Shown here: positions 27,894 through 36,564 of the stretch, piece after piece | How the letters are laid out: the number at the start of each line of letters is the position of its first letter | How positions within the stretch are numbered: the stretch's first letter is position 1 | Source of the DNA: Pleionea mediterranea | GTDB taxonomy: Bacteria > Pseudomonadota > Gammaproteobacteria > Enterobacterales > Kangiellaceae | DNA length: 64,000 nucleotides | Direction of reading: 5' to 3' | Assembly (NCBI RefSeq): GCF_003148745.1 | Contig: NZ_QGGU01000012.1 | Span: 62,001 to 126,000 of the forward strand | Notes under the pieces: model-generated | Told to the model about the DNA's origin: nothing | The model's input: only the letters and a program-made list of their open reading frames with translations | Databases searched by the model: none | Program-made: the position numbers and the translations under genes

Positions 27894-28292
27894 TTATGCG
27901 ATTTCATCGTATTTGGCGTAAATAATTCGTTCTTCTTTTTGAATGCGCTGAGACAAAGTCGCAACCAGGCTACCAAAATCTTTTGCGAATTCTATTCCGG
28001 AGCCCCCGCCATCGTATTTATCAAAAAACTTCAAGGCAGCGCTAGATATGTTATTCATGTCTTTGGCAAACAGATCGAGTGTACGTTTTAGATCAGGATT
28101 TTTCTGTGCTTCCTGATTAAGTTTAGGATAAAGCTGCTCGTCTTCCTTTTTCAGGTGGGCCAATAAACTTTTTTTCGCCAGAGCCAGTTTTTTCTGCCCT
28201 TCTGCACTGGTGACACCAAGTGTTTTGATTTTTGTCAGGTTTTCAACAATGGCCTGATGTTCTTTTTTTAATTCATCAACTAACCGAGACAT
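27894..28292 (-). CDS. Hemerythrin-like (HHE) domain protein
   Basis: Short all-helical protein with the beginning of a hemerythrin/HHE domain: His12 and the HxxxE motif at His46/Glu50. The later iron ligands are not evident: the region expected to hold the third His (LKRTLDLFAKDM) and the final HxxxxD (SQRIQKEERIIYAKYDE) contain no His. Length 132, no signal peptide. It may bind one iron, none, or use other residues. Canonical members store or sense oxygen or nitric oxide; here the iron site looks degenerate. The ATG at 28292 has GGAG upstream. Confidence 0.75.
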   Translation of the reverse strand: MSRLVDELKKEHQAIVENLTKIKTLGVTSAEGQKKLALAKKSLLAHLKKEDEQLYPKLNQEAQKNPDLKRTLDLFAKDMNNISSAALKFFDKYDGGGSGIEFAKDFGSLVATLSQRIQKEERIIYAKYDEIA

Positions 28293-28497
28293 CTGTTACT
28301 GCTCCTTAATTATTAACTTTGTAGTGGAACGTCCTGTTTATTAAATTTATCCCTACTACCAAAAAATAGCAGAGTATCCAGAAGCGTGTAAAATAAATAA
28401 CTATACAACGCTAATCGAGATTGCTTGCTGATAATTTACCTTCAGTGTAGAGTTTTATTGGCTTGCGGTGGTTTTTAATATTATCAAGGAGCAACCT

Positions 28498-28917
28498 GTG
28501 ACTGACTTAAAAACTCAAAAAAACAAAGCCAGTGTGGAAAGCTTTTTAAATGCTGTGGAGCCGGAACAACGTAAGCAAGATGCGTTTGCGGTGCTTGAAC
28601 TGATGAAAAAAGTCACCGGGGAAGATCCCGCTATGTGGGGCAGTTCCATTATCGGCTTTGGCAGTTATCATTATGTGTACGCAAGTGGCCGGGAAGGCGA
28701 CTGGATGCGCATTGGATTTTCACCGCGTAAAACGGCGCTAACGCTATACATTATGTCAGGGTTTGCCAAATACGATGAATTAATGGACAAACTTGGCAAG
28801 TACAAAACCGGTAAATCATGTCTGTATATCAAAAAACTTGAGGATGTGGACATTAAAGTACTGACCCAGTTAATGAAAGAATCGCTTAAATATATGAAGA
28901 AAACCTATCCTGATTAA
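28498..28917 (+). CDS. DUF1801-family protein
   Basis: Cytosolic protein of the DUF1801 (YdhG-like) family. GTG 28498 is preceded by AAGGAG with a six-base gap and is the best start (139 residues); an ATG at 28468 lacks a ribosome-binding site. Family features include AVEPEQRKQDAFAVLELM, WGSSIIGFGSYHYVYASGR and a closing LTQLMKESLKYMKK. The function of the family is not established. It ends in a four-base overlap with the convergent amidohydrolase gene (stops at 28914-28917). Confidence 0.8.
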   Translation: MTDLKTQKNKASVESFLNAVEPEQRKQDAFAVLELMKKVTGEDPAMWGSSIIGFGSYHYVYASGREGDWMRIGFSPRKTALTLYIMSGFAKYDELMDKLGKYKTGKSCLYIKKLEDVDIKVLTQLMKESLKYMKKTYPD

Positions 28918-30722
28918 TATTTCGAATAAACCTCGATACCGTCAACAAACGTTTTTAACACTTCAACATTCTTTATGGTTTTTGGATCAATAGCGTTCAG
29001 GTTATCACTTAACACAACAAAGTCTGCCAGTTTTCCGGTTTCTATGGAGCCTTTATCCTGCTCAGAAAACGATGCGTAGGCAGCATGAATTGTATGGGCG
29101 TTGATGGCTTCAGCGACACTGATTTTTTCTTTTGCCACCCAGCCGTCAGGGTTTTTACCATCCAGCGTTCGTCGGGTAACGGCGGCGTAAATGGTCATTA
29201 AGGGTTTTGGTGGCGCGACAAACCAGTCGCTACCGAATGCAATGGTGGTATCCTGTTTTAATAAACTGTTAAAGGCGTAAGTGGTATTGATGCGGTTGCC
29301 AATTAACTTTTCTGCCCAGCGACCATCGTCTATGGCATGGTAAGGCTGCATGGATGCAATGACGTTTAATTCGGCAAAGCGCTTAAAATCTTTTTCCGCA
29401 ATATGCTGCGCATGTTCGATGCGAAAGCGGCGATCTTTTTCGCCATTTGTTTTAATGACTTTTTCGTAAACATTGAGCAGTGTGTGTATGGCTTTATCGC
29501 CAATGGCGTGAATGCTCAAATTTAAATTATTCTTATCAGCACCTTGAACCTGTTGTAACAGTTTTTCAGGCTCAATAACCAGAAAGCCTTTATCGTCAGG
29601 TTGATCATTATAAGGCTGAAAAAATGCCGCCGTATGTGAACCCAGTGAGCCATCGACAAAGGCTTTAAGTCCACCAACTTTATGCCATTGATCACCGCGT
29701 CCATTTTGCTCAATGTATTGTTTTAATGCCTGCCATTGATTTAATGGCACATGACTATAAACTCTTACACTGAGTTGTTGATTGTTGTGCAACTGTTTTA
29801 CGGTATTCAGCGAAGTAAAGTCGGCCATATCAACCACCGAGGTGACGCCTTGCTGATTGACGTATGTCATAGCATCCAGAAGCGCTTGTTGATTTTGTTG
29901 CGCGGAAGCTTCTGGAATAGCATTGGCTATATAAGCCATGGCATTGTCTTTAAAAATGCCGGTTATACGACCTGTTTTATCGCGAACTATATCGCCACCT
30001 TTTACGTCTTTTACCTCGTTGTTGATACCAGCAAGTTCCAATGCCTTGGAATTAGCTAATGCCATATGCCCATCAAGCCGGGTAACCCAGACCGGATGAT
30101 CCGGTACGGCTTTATCGAGCCAGTCACGATGCGGCAGGTTGCCGCCCCAGTTTTCATGATCCCAGTCGCCACCAATGATCCATTGCCCCGGTTTCAGTTG
30201 CTTACTTTTGGCGGTAATGCGTTGTATAAATTCTCGCTTTGTTTTTGCATCGCGCAATTTAACTTGTGATAAACGGTAGCCGCCAATTAAAAAATGCACA
30301 TGAGAGTCTATAAAACCGGGCACCACAAACCGGCCTTTTAAATCCACCGTGTGTTGCACTTTATCCTGATAGCGTTTTGCTAATGATTTGTCTCCAACCG
30401 CAACGAAGCGATTGCCTTTTACCACAAATGCTTTATGGGGATTACTGGGTTGCTCGGTATTCCAGATTATGCCATTGGTATAAAGCGTGAGCGCTGGAGA
30501 TTGTTTGTTGCTAGTGGTTGAGTAGGCAAGTAAAGGCAGGCTGAGTAGCAGGGTAATGGATAAAGGTTTTATAGATAGTGGTTTAATAGACAGATGTTTA
30601 ATGGTGAAAGGCTTAAAGGAGATTTTGTTATAGCCAGTTCGCTTGCCATTAATTTTTGTCCGATAAAAGAAAGCTTTAAGCTGATAAATCACAAGCGAAG
30701 AAAAACTATGTAATGGCGACAT
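28914..30722 (-). CDS. Amidohydrolase (YtcJ-like), exported
   Basis: Metal-dependent amidohydrolase of the YtcJ/imidazolonepropionase-like type. Motifs: GFIDSHVHF (first metal HxH, ~138-146), AIGDKAIH, RIEHAQHI and FGSDWF toward the C-terminus. Length 602. The start at ATG 30722 has AAGGAG seven bases before it, so the long N-terminus is real: about 35 residues, then a five-residue repeat (FKPFT-IKHLS-IKPLS-IKPLS) and a hydrophobic segment ITLLLSLPLLAYS that looks like a signal sequence. The repeat comes from four 15-bp units at 30559-30618. The substrate is unknown; no neighbour helps. Confidence 0.8.
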   Translation of the reverse strand: MSPLHSFSSLVIYQLKAFFYRTKINGKRTGYNKISFKPFTIKHLSIKPLSIKPLSITLLLSLPLLAYSTTSNKQSPALTLYTNGIIWNTEQPSNPHKAFVVKGNRFVAVGDKSLAKRYQDKVQHTVDLKGRFVVPGFIDSHVHFLIGGYRLSQVKLRDAKTKREFIQRITAKSKQLKPGQWIIGGDWDHENWGGNLPHRDWLDKAVPDHPVWVTRLDGHMALANSKALELAGINNEVKDVKGGDIVRDKTGRITGIFKDNAMAYIANAIPEASAQQNQQALLDAMTYVNQQGVTSVVDMADFTSLNTVKQLHNNQQLSVRVYSHVPLNQWQALKQYIEQNGRGDQWHKVGGLKAFVDGSLGSHTAAFFQPYNDQPDDKGFLVIEPEKLLQQVQGADKNNLNLSIHAIGDKAIHTLLNVYEKVIKTNGEKDRRFRIEHAQHIAEKDFKRFAELNVIASMQPYHAIDDGRWAEKLIGNRINTTYAFNSLLKQDTTIAFGSDWFVAPPKPLMTIYAAVTRRTLDGKNPDGWVAKEKISVAEAINAHTIHAAYASFSEQDKGSIETGKLADFVVLSDNLNAIDPKTIKNVEVLKTFVDGIEVYSKY

Positions 30723-30926
30723 ATTTAGCTCCTTAAGGATTATTGCGAGTTGCTTAGTTGATGCAACACAGGCATCATCCTGTTGTTATTTCATTAGACC
30801 TGCAGCGATAAATCAATTGAAGCTCAACATAGCATGGCTTGTTTTTTTGAGCAAAAAATCATCAGTCAGTTTATAGCGATATAATGGGTTAACGCCAATA
30901 ATTTCAGCAAGTGGATACAAGCAGAG

Positions 30927-31184
30927 ATGACGTCTCAGGAACAGCAATTAATAGATGCAGTAAATCAGGTAATGCCTTTTGGTAAATACAAAGGACGTAA
31001 GTTACTGGAACTGCCAGAGCCTTATTTGGTTTGGTTTCACAAACAAGGGTTTCCTGACTCAAAATTAGGTCAACAATTGGCGTTGCTCTACGAAATAAAA
31101 TTAAATGGTCTGGAATCGATGCTGCAACCTTTATTGAGCAATAGTAATAATCACTCATCCGTTACAAGAGAACATAACTCGTGA
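30927..31184 (+). CDS. DUF3820-family protein
   Basis: Small protein with the DUF3820 signature: [28 protein letters not shown] and the trailing [17 protein letters not shown]. Length 85. Its stop overlaps the start of the next gene (GTGA), so the two are translationally coupled. Function unknown. A related protein in Pseudomonas has been linked to quorum-sensing-regulated virulence, but this should not be transferred here. Confidence 0.8.
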   Translation: MTSQEQQLIDAVNQVMPFGKYKGRKLLELPEPYLVWFHKQGFPDSKLGQQLALLYEIKLNGLESMLQPLLSNSNNHSSVTREHNS

Positions 31185-31645
31185 CACAAGCTGCCATTAT
31201 CTGGGTGGATGCTGACGCTTGCCCAAATGTGATCAAAGACATTTTATTTCGTGCTGCGGTTAGAACTAAAACCGAAACCATTTTAATTGCCAATCAACCG
31301 ATATCGACACCTTCGAGTCCTTTGATCCGCGCGATACAGGTGTCCGCCGGTTTTGATGTGGCCGATAATGAAATTGTCCAGCGTTGCAATAAAGGTGATC
31401 TGGTGATCACGCAGGATATTCCTCTGGCGTCGGAAGTAATCGATAAAGGCGCTTTGGCACTTAGCCCTCGGGGAGAACTCTTCACCCGCGAAAATATCAG
31501 GGCACGTTTAAACATTCGAGATTTTATGGACACCATGCGCAGCAGTGGTATTCAAACCGGTGGCCCGCCGGCATTAAATCAAAGCGATCGAATGGCGTTT
31601 GCCAATCAGCTGGACAAATGGCTGGCGCAGCAACCGAAAAAATAA
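31181..31645 (+). CDS. yaiI: YaiI/YqxD-family protein (DUF188)
   Basis: DUF188 protein with a PIN-like fold. Motifs: [16 protein letters not shown] at the N-terminus, [22 protein letters not shown] in the middle and [13 protein letters not shown] later, matching E. coli YaiI. Length 154. The start is GTG 31181, overlapping the previous stop. Biochemical role not established; a nuclease activity has been suggested from the fold only. Confidence 0.88.
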   Translation: MTQAAIIWVDADACPNVIKDILFRAAVRTKTETILIANQPISTPSSPLIRAIQVSAGFDVADNEIVQRCNKGDLVITQDIPLASEVIDKGALALSPRGELFTRENIRARLNIRDFMDTMRSSGIQTGGPPALNQSDRMAFANQLDKWLAQQPKK

Positions 31646-31686
31646 CGGTATTAATTTTTGTTGAAGGAAAGATGTTTCCTCCCGAT

Positions 31687-31728
31687 AAAAAACGCCTCGC
31701 AATAAACTTTATGTTTACAGCGAGGCGT
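31687..31728 (-). terminator. Terminator of the metalloprotease operon
   Basis: ACGCCTCGC (31692-31700) pairs with GCGAGGCGT (31720-31728), with an inner TAAAC/GTTTA pairing. The minus strand continues into six U. It begins 60 bases past the protease stop and may also stop transcription from yaiI. Confidence 0.85.
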
Positions 31729-31789
31729 CGAACTATTCCCTTAGCTTTAATTGAGTCTCTAAATCTTTCCGTTCATGATTACTTGTGGA

Positions 31790-32533
31790 TTAATAGTAAC
31801 CAGAAATATCGTCGATAATTGGACGAATTGCATTGTAGGCATTGGACACGCCAGATACGCCACAAGGCTGTGAGTTACAGGCATTCCAGTTAGGATCCGA
31901 GAATACATCTAACCGGGAGACATTACCGCGGAAGGCTTGTGGGTAAGCCATGATGGTTGAAAAATTGTAATCAACACCATGTCCCATACCGTATCGGTAA
32001 ACACCACCGGATGTATCACCCTGGCGACGTGAATGGGCCAGCCCCATATTGTGGCCCAGCTCATGTACAAATGTATTGTTACCACAGTCGACGGCACTGA
32101 TGCTGTAAGCCCGGCTTTTAGAGGATGAATACATACGGCCATTGCTGCCCTGTCCTATCCATGCGATCCCACATACATAACCGCCCGATACATTTTGGCG
32201 TTTACCTAACAGTGCCACCATGTCAGCACGGTATTGGCTACGATAGTTTTTAATGGAAGAACTGTTGGTTAACCAGTTTAAATCGTTACTGCTGGGTACA
32301 CGATTGGTACTGGTAATACGGCCTTGCGCTACAACACGCAAGTTAATGTTGATGCCATTATTACGATACACACGATTAGCATAAGAAATCAGGTTATTGA
32401 TTTTTGTGCTCATATTACCCGAGTACTGCTGTGCCGGGCTGGTGTACAACATCATAATATCAATGGTATCGGCTTTGATCGCTGATGTGGCGGCCATCAG
32501 TCCCAACGCGAGACTTGTTATTATTGCTTTCAT
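31790..32533 (-). CDS. Secreted metzincin zinc metalloprotease
   Basis: Signal peptide (~1-21, ending in AIKA) followed directly by a metzincin catalytic domain. The extended zinc motif HELGHNMGLAH is at His157-His167 (Glu158 catalytic) and a Met-turn (STIMAY) is at Met195. Four or more cysteines (CGIAW, DCGNN, NACNSQPC) suggest disulfides. Only 247 residues: there is no propeptide, which reprolysin-like enzymes normally carry in the same chain. The gene just upstream encodes a protein that looks like the missing propeptide. AGGAGC lies close to the ATG. Confidence 0.88.
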   Translation of the reverse strand: MKAIITSLALGLMAATSAIKADTIDIMMLYTSPAQQYSGNMSTKINNLISYANRVYRNNGININLRVVAQGRITSTNRVPSSNDLNWLTNSSSIKNYRSQYRADMVALLGKRQNVSGGYVCGIAWIGQGSNGRMYSSSKSRAYSISAVDCGNNTFVHELGHNMGLAHSRRQGDTSGGVYRYGMGHGVDYNFSTIMAYPQAFRGNVSRLDVFSDPNWNACNSQPCGVSGVSNAYNAIRPIIDDISGYY

Positions 32534-32568
32534 TTGAGTTAGCTCCTCATTTTTTGTTTTAGTATTGC

Positions 32569-33330
32569 TTAGGGGTTATCGTCGGATGATGACTCGACCA
32601 CATAGTCGAAATCGACATCAATGTCATCATCGTTAGATTCAGTGGATTCGGTGGGGGTGGCAGGTACAGCCTGATCCGATGCTGCATCGGGTGGAATCAG
32701 GCCGTCTTCATGCCCAGACCAGTGACTGGCAACCAGCGCCTGTCGAGAAGTAATCCAGGCGTTATCGCCCTGCGCTTCCAGAATATAAACACCATTGGGC
32801 GTGCTGATTTGTGCGTAGCTGCGTTCGCTGCCAACGGTAAACACGGCAGAAAAATATTTATCCATTCCGGGGAAAAAGGCTTCAACGGTTTTATCACCGT
32901 TGGGGTGTTCGGTAATGTAATCCACTTCGGCGGCGAGTGATGAGCCCTGTTGCGGGATTTGCACATCAAATCCATCGCCAATCACCATTTGACTAATAGC
33001 CGTGGTGTTTAATTTTATATAAGCCTCTTCCGCCAGATCGCCGGGTAATTTTTCCGGGTTGGCCTGAAGAGCATTTCTCGCTTCTTCCGATGTTTGCCAG
33101 ATAACATTTCCGGTTAAGCGATCCGGTGATTGAGTCTGATCAATATGAGCCGGAATGACCGGATTATGTGCGGACGATTTTGACGCTTCAATTGATTGAC
33201 CGGAGACCACAGGTTTTGTCGGTTGTTGTACGACAACAGAGGAATGTGTGGCTTGATTATTTTTAGTGATCAACCAGAAGGTGATTCCAACTGCAATCAA
33301 CAGCAATGGAAGCAATAGTTTTTTAATCAT
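32569..33330 (-). CDS. Propeptide/inhibitor-like protein of the metalloprotease pair
   Basis: Single N-terminal hydrophobic segment (residues ~4-20), then a low-complexity linker, a beta-rich region (~130-195: VDYITEHPNGDKTVEAFF, VFTVGSERSYAQISTPNGVYILE, DNAWI) and a strongly acidic tail. The beta-rich region resembles the N-terminal propeptides of bacterial reprolysin-like zinc peptidases (pattern of a hydrophobic strand, then G-x-I-x-T-P-x-G-x-Y-x-L). Length 253. It lies 35 bases upstream of the protease gene on the same strand. I infer a chaperone, inhibitor or anchored partner for the protease; it has no recognised family by eye. Confidence 0.55.
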   Translation of the reverse strand: MIKKLLLPLLLIAVGITFWLITKNNQATHSSVVVQQPTKPVVSGQSIEASKSSAHNPVIPAHIDQTQSPDRLTGNVIWQTSEEARNALQANPEKLPGDLAEEAYIKLNTTAISQMVIGDGFDVQIPQQGSSLAAEVDYITEHPNGDKTVEAFFPGMDKYFSAVFTVGSERSYAQISTPNGVYILEAQGDNAWITSRQALVASHWSGHEDGLIPPDAASDQAVPATPTESTESNDDDIDVDFDYVVESSSDDNP

Positions 33331-33477
33331 AGGAGGTGACCTGCAATTGTTGTATTTATATTTGTTTTGTTATTGACGGTACTGCGAAATCAGCAATAGA
33401 AGTTGTAGATGTATAGTGGTTAATGTTTGCTCAGTGTGGACTCGAAGAAGGGATCTGACCAGTAAATATTACCTGTA

Positions 33478-33503
33478 ATAATTGTGTAATATTGCACAAT
33501 TAT
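33478..33503. promoter_or_regulatory. 26-bp near-perfect palindrome
   Basis: ATAATTGTG and CACAATTAT flank an eight-base centre that is itself nearly symmetric (AATATT), so only one base pair fails. It lies 148 bases upstream of the protease operon. No regulator is adjacent. The rest of the 401-base gap (33331-33731) holds nothing else I can name. Confidence 0.45.
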
Positions 33504-33731
33504 GACGTCAAAAGCTCAATTTATGTGATCTAAGTCATTGTTGTTAAGTGTTTATTGGTAGATGAGACTATTCTGCAGAGCCATGCGGCAAGGAGAGCAC
33601 TATTGACAGATCTGTCATTTATGTGGCTACTGACTAAGTTTGAATAAAACAATAGTTCTTTAGTTGTATATGGATGTTGCCAGTGTTGTCGATAATGGCT
33701 GTGGGTAATGAAGGTGAGTGATGAAGGTAAG

Positions 33732-35306
33732 TTATTGTCTCGAAAACAGTTCCGATAACTGACGGTAAAGTGGAGACAATCGACGATAAAGTTTTTGATA
33801 AACGTTGCGGTGCATTTTTTTGTACAAAGCGACATTTTCGGCAATCGGCAGAATTTCCTGTTTCACATGACACATAACATTAACCGCTGATGGATGATCA
33901 GGGTAAATGCCCCGGTTGACGGCCAGATTTATCGCGGCACCCAAGCCTGATGTCTCAAAGGTATGAGGCAACTTAACCGGAAGATTAAAAACATCGGCGG
34001 TAATTTGCAGTGCGGTTTGACTTTGTGCGCCGCCTCCGGAAACAAACAATTCCCGAATGGTTTGCCCGCTGCGTTTTTGCATCTTTAATTTTCCCTGATA
34101 CAAGCCGAAACTAATGCCTTCCAGTAGGGCCCGGTAAATATGGGCGCGGGTATGGCTGTCATTAAAGCCGATAATCGCTCCTCTTGCTTCGGGACCCGGG
34201 TAACGCACACCGGGGCTCCAGTAGGGTTGCAGCATTAAACCATCGGCTCCGGGTTTTATTTTGGCGGCCTGTTGATCGAGCAGTTGCTCGGTGGAGTATT
34301 CACTGCTTTCAGCTTGCTGTACTTCTTTATGAGCAAATTGTTGTTTAAACCAGCTCACCATCCAGTAACCGCGGTATATTTGATATTCACAGGTGTAATG
34401 TCCGGGAAGCGCAGCAGGGTATGGCGGTAAATATCGCAGTGGCTCAATATAGTGTTTCGACAGGGTATTAAAGGTGGCGGTTGTGCCGTAACTAATCTGC
34501 CCCTGATGGGATTTTATGGCGCCACAGCCCAGAGTTTCGCAGGCTTTATCGGCTGCCGCTGCGACAATCGTTAACCCTTTGGGCAGTCCTGTTTGCTGGT
34601 GTGCCGCTTCAGTGATGTGGCCCAGTGTTTCGGATACCGCTACAAGTTCTGGCAAATGCTCAGGTTTAACCGGACAGGCCTGCCACTTCCAGCTACTCGG
34701 TTTTGCCCAGTGATGTGTTTTGTAATCAAAGGGCAAGTAACCGACCTGTGCGCCAACACTGTCTTTAAATTCACCGCTGAGCTGATAATTAAGGTAGCCG
34801 GACAACAATAAAAACTTATGGGTTTTGGCCATTACATCTGGCTGATGTTGATTCAACCAGTTGATTTCGGCATCGCGCATAAATTGTTTAACGGTACCGC
34901 TAACGCCAGCGAACTTAAATGCAGCCCGCCACCAAAAGGATAAGCGAGGTGTATCCGTTGCTTCACGTTTGTCCATCCAGGTAATGGCCGGACGAATCGG
35001 TTCGCCCTGCTGATCCACAGGAATAACTGTTGCCCGCTGTGTGGTTAGCGCGACACCGGCCAGCTGCTCTGGTTGAATCCCCTGCTGCCAGAGTTTTTGG
35101 CAAGCCCGGCATAATGAATCCCAAAAATAACGACCATGCTGTTCCACCCAGCCAGACTGATCAGAAAAATAACCTTCTAACGATACCTGCGAGCGAGCCT
35201 TAAGTTGACCTTGCCGATCAAACACCAATGCACGAACGCTTTGGGTTCCGCAGTCTATGGCCAGTAAAAGTTCAGGGCTATGATGAGTCGTTCGATCAGA
35301 TGACAT
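33732..35306 (-). CDS. FGGY-family carbohydrate kinase
   Basis: Sugar or polyol kinase of the FGGY family. The N-terminus has the phosphate-binding motif LLAIDCGTQSVRALVFD. The C-terminal half carries the FGGY signature region, RELFVSGGGAQSQTALQITADVFNLPV, and ATFNTLS earlier. Length 524. The substrate is not predictable: no transporter, isomerase or dehydrogenase is nearby. The C-terminal end (LYKKMHRNVYQKLYRRLSPLYRQL) is an unusual basic Tyr-rich helix. Divergent from the STAS-like gene; the 234-base gap between them holds both promoters. Confidence 0.85.
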   Translation of the reverse strand: MSSDRTTHHSPELLLAIDCGTQSVRALVFDRQGQLKARSQVSLEGYFSDQSGWVEQHGRYFWDSLCRACQKLWQQGIQPEQLAGVALTTQRATVIPVDQQGEPIRPAITWMDKREATDTPRLSFWWRAAFKFAGVSGTVKQFMRDAEINWLNQHQPDVMAKTHKFLLLSGYLNYQLSGEFKDSVGAQVGYLPFDYKTHHWAKPSSWKWQACPVKPEHLPELVAVSETLGHITEAAHQQTGLPKGLTIVAAAADKACETLGCGAIKSHQGQISYGTTATFNTLSKHYIEPLRYLPPYPAALPGHYTCEYQIYRGYWMVSWFKQQFAHKEVQQAESSEYSTEQLLDQQAAKIKPGADGLMLQPYWSPGVRYPGPEARGAIIGFNDSHTRAHIYRALLEGISFGLYQGKLKMQKRSGQTIRELFVSGGGAQSQTALQITADVFNLPVKLPHTFETSGLGAAINLAVNRGIYPDHPSAVNVMCHVKQEILPIAENVALYKKMHRNVYQKLYRRLSPLYRQLSELFSRQ

Positions 35307-35540
35307 AGGGTTAAATATAAATGAAACGAAAGGGAGTTTTACCGTTATTGGACAATAAAGGCAAAGTAAACATTACCAATGCTTGAGTTTGTTATCCGAT
35401 AATTAAAACGAGAAAGAAAAATAAAATAGCAATTTGAGAAATGTCGATTATAATTTAATCACCTGCTATGGGTATGACAAAAGCGTCCAGCGTCAAGCAA
35501 AGCTAATTTAAATGGAATAATTGATGCTCAAGGAGATCTT

Positions 35541-35984
35541 ATGATTGCTCACGAAGAGCCCTCGCCTCAAACCGCGCCAAATAAACAGCGATTTCACTAT
35601 GATTGTCAGATTGATCATAAGGCAAAAGTACTGACATTGAATTGCTATGGTGAGCTGGCTTTGGCAGATTGTTTACAGCTGATTTTGGCGATACGTCACA
35701 TGGATGAAGAGGTACAGCATTATTCACGACTTTATGATCTTACCAAACTGACAACAACGGATCTTTCTGTGTCGGAGTTTGACACCATATTAATGAATGC
35801 TAAATCTGCGTTTACCCATAAAATGAATACGATAAAAGTTGCTTTTGTAACCAGTGATACCCTCAACTTTAATATGGCCATGTTATTCAAAACCATGAGT
35901 CAAAGATTCCAGTTTCAGGAAGTGGAAGTTTTTACCAGCCGTAAAACGGCATTAATGTGGTTTGAAGATGCTTTGGGAAAATAA
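35541..35984 (+). CDS. STAS-like / SpoIIAA-like protein
   Basis: Cytosolic protein of 147 residues. The central part (KVLTLNCYGELALADCLQLILAIRHMDEEVQHYSRLYDLTKLTT) resembles SpoIIAA/STAS-like proteins, with the paired strand-helix pattern and a hydrophobic Leu-rich core. AAGGAG precedes the ATG. There is no partner gene. It is the last gene before the tRNA-Phe island. Function unknown. Confidence 0.6.
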   Translation: MIAHEEPSPQTAPNKQRFHYDCQIDHKAKVLTLNCYGELALADCLQLILAIRHMDEEVQHYSRLYDLTKLTTTDLSVSEFDTILMNAKSAFTHKMNTIKVAFVTSDTLNFNMAMLFKTMSQRFQFQEVEVFTSRKTALMWFEDALGK

Positions 35985-36017
35985 CGAGCAAGCACTAAAA
36001 ATAAATGTCTTAAAACG

Positions 36018-36047
36018 AAAAAGCCCGAGTCAATGCTCGGGCTTTTT
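36018..36047. terminator. Terminator, probably the ancestral tRNA-Phe terminator
   Basis: AAAAAGCCCGAG and CTCGGGCTTTTT form a 12-bp stem with a TCAATG loop. On the plus strand it ends the STAS-like gene. On the minus strand it follows the tRNA-like remnant at 36060-36072 by 12 bases, exactly as a terminator follows a tRNA gene. Confidence 0.85.
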
Positions 36048-36059
36048 GCTGAATTCGAA

Positions 36060-36072
36060 TGGTGGCCCGGGG
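36060..36072 (-). repeat. Remnant of tRNA-Phe 3' end (candidate att site)
   Basis: TGGTGGCCCGGGG is identical to the first 13 plus-strand bases of the tRNA-Phe gene at 48716-48728 (the CCA end on the minus strand), and partial similarity continues (GAG-TGAA). It is a direct repeat enclosing the hsdRMS/DRT region, as expected of an attachment-site duplication. The 580-base gap 35985-36564 around it holds no gene I accept; a perfect 14-bp GCGCTGCGCAGCGC palindrome lies at 36315-36328. Confidence 0.65.
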
Positions 36073-36564
36073 TGGAGATGAATTGGACGGCACTCCAGCG
36101 TCGATACAGGGCCTTTCAATCTTAAATTCTTTCTATATACCTTTTTAACATAGGAGGTTTGAATCGCTGGGGCGACATCATGTTTATCTGGTTGGCTTAG
36201 AACAAGCACAATTTTGGCCGGAGCATCGGCCAAAACAGAGCCGAAGTAATCAACTCTGGGGAGCTGATTACTCCTTGCCCAGCTGGTGCTGGTCACTCTG
36301 CCCTTCGCGCTTGGGCGCTGCGCAGCGCTCAATATGCCTGAACGGCACTTGATGGCATTTGCAAAACCTCTTATGTGAGATCGGTTGTATAGGGTAAATA
36401 TATGTCATATTCTTCAATATGTTATAAGCTCTTCTTTTATATTTAGAAAAATTTCAATCTTGTAATTGGTCTATGCTCAAGCTCATGGGAAGAACTAAGG
36501 AAGTTATATTCGAGTATATTTTCTGAACCAATTCTAAGAAGAAAGGACGTTTTAACGGTGTACG

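Noticed and set aside
33530-33873. Overlapping minus-strand frames past the FGGY kinase stop
   Set aside because: They overlap the end of the kinase gene in other frames and have no recognisable features.
36030-36332. 100-residue minus-strand reading frame across the tRNA-Phe remnant
   Set aside because: It runs through a terminator and the tRNA-like repeat and shows no family resemblance or clear ribosome-binding site; it is probably a chance frame in remnant DNA.
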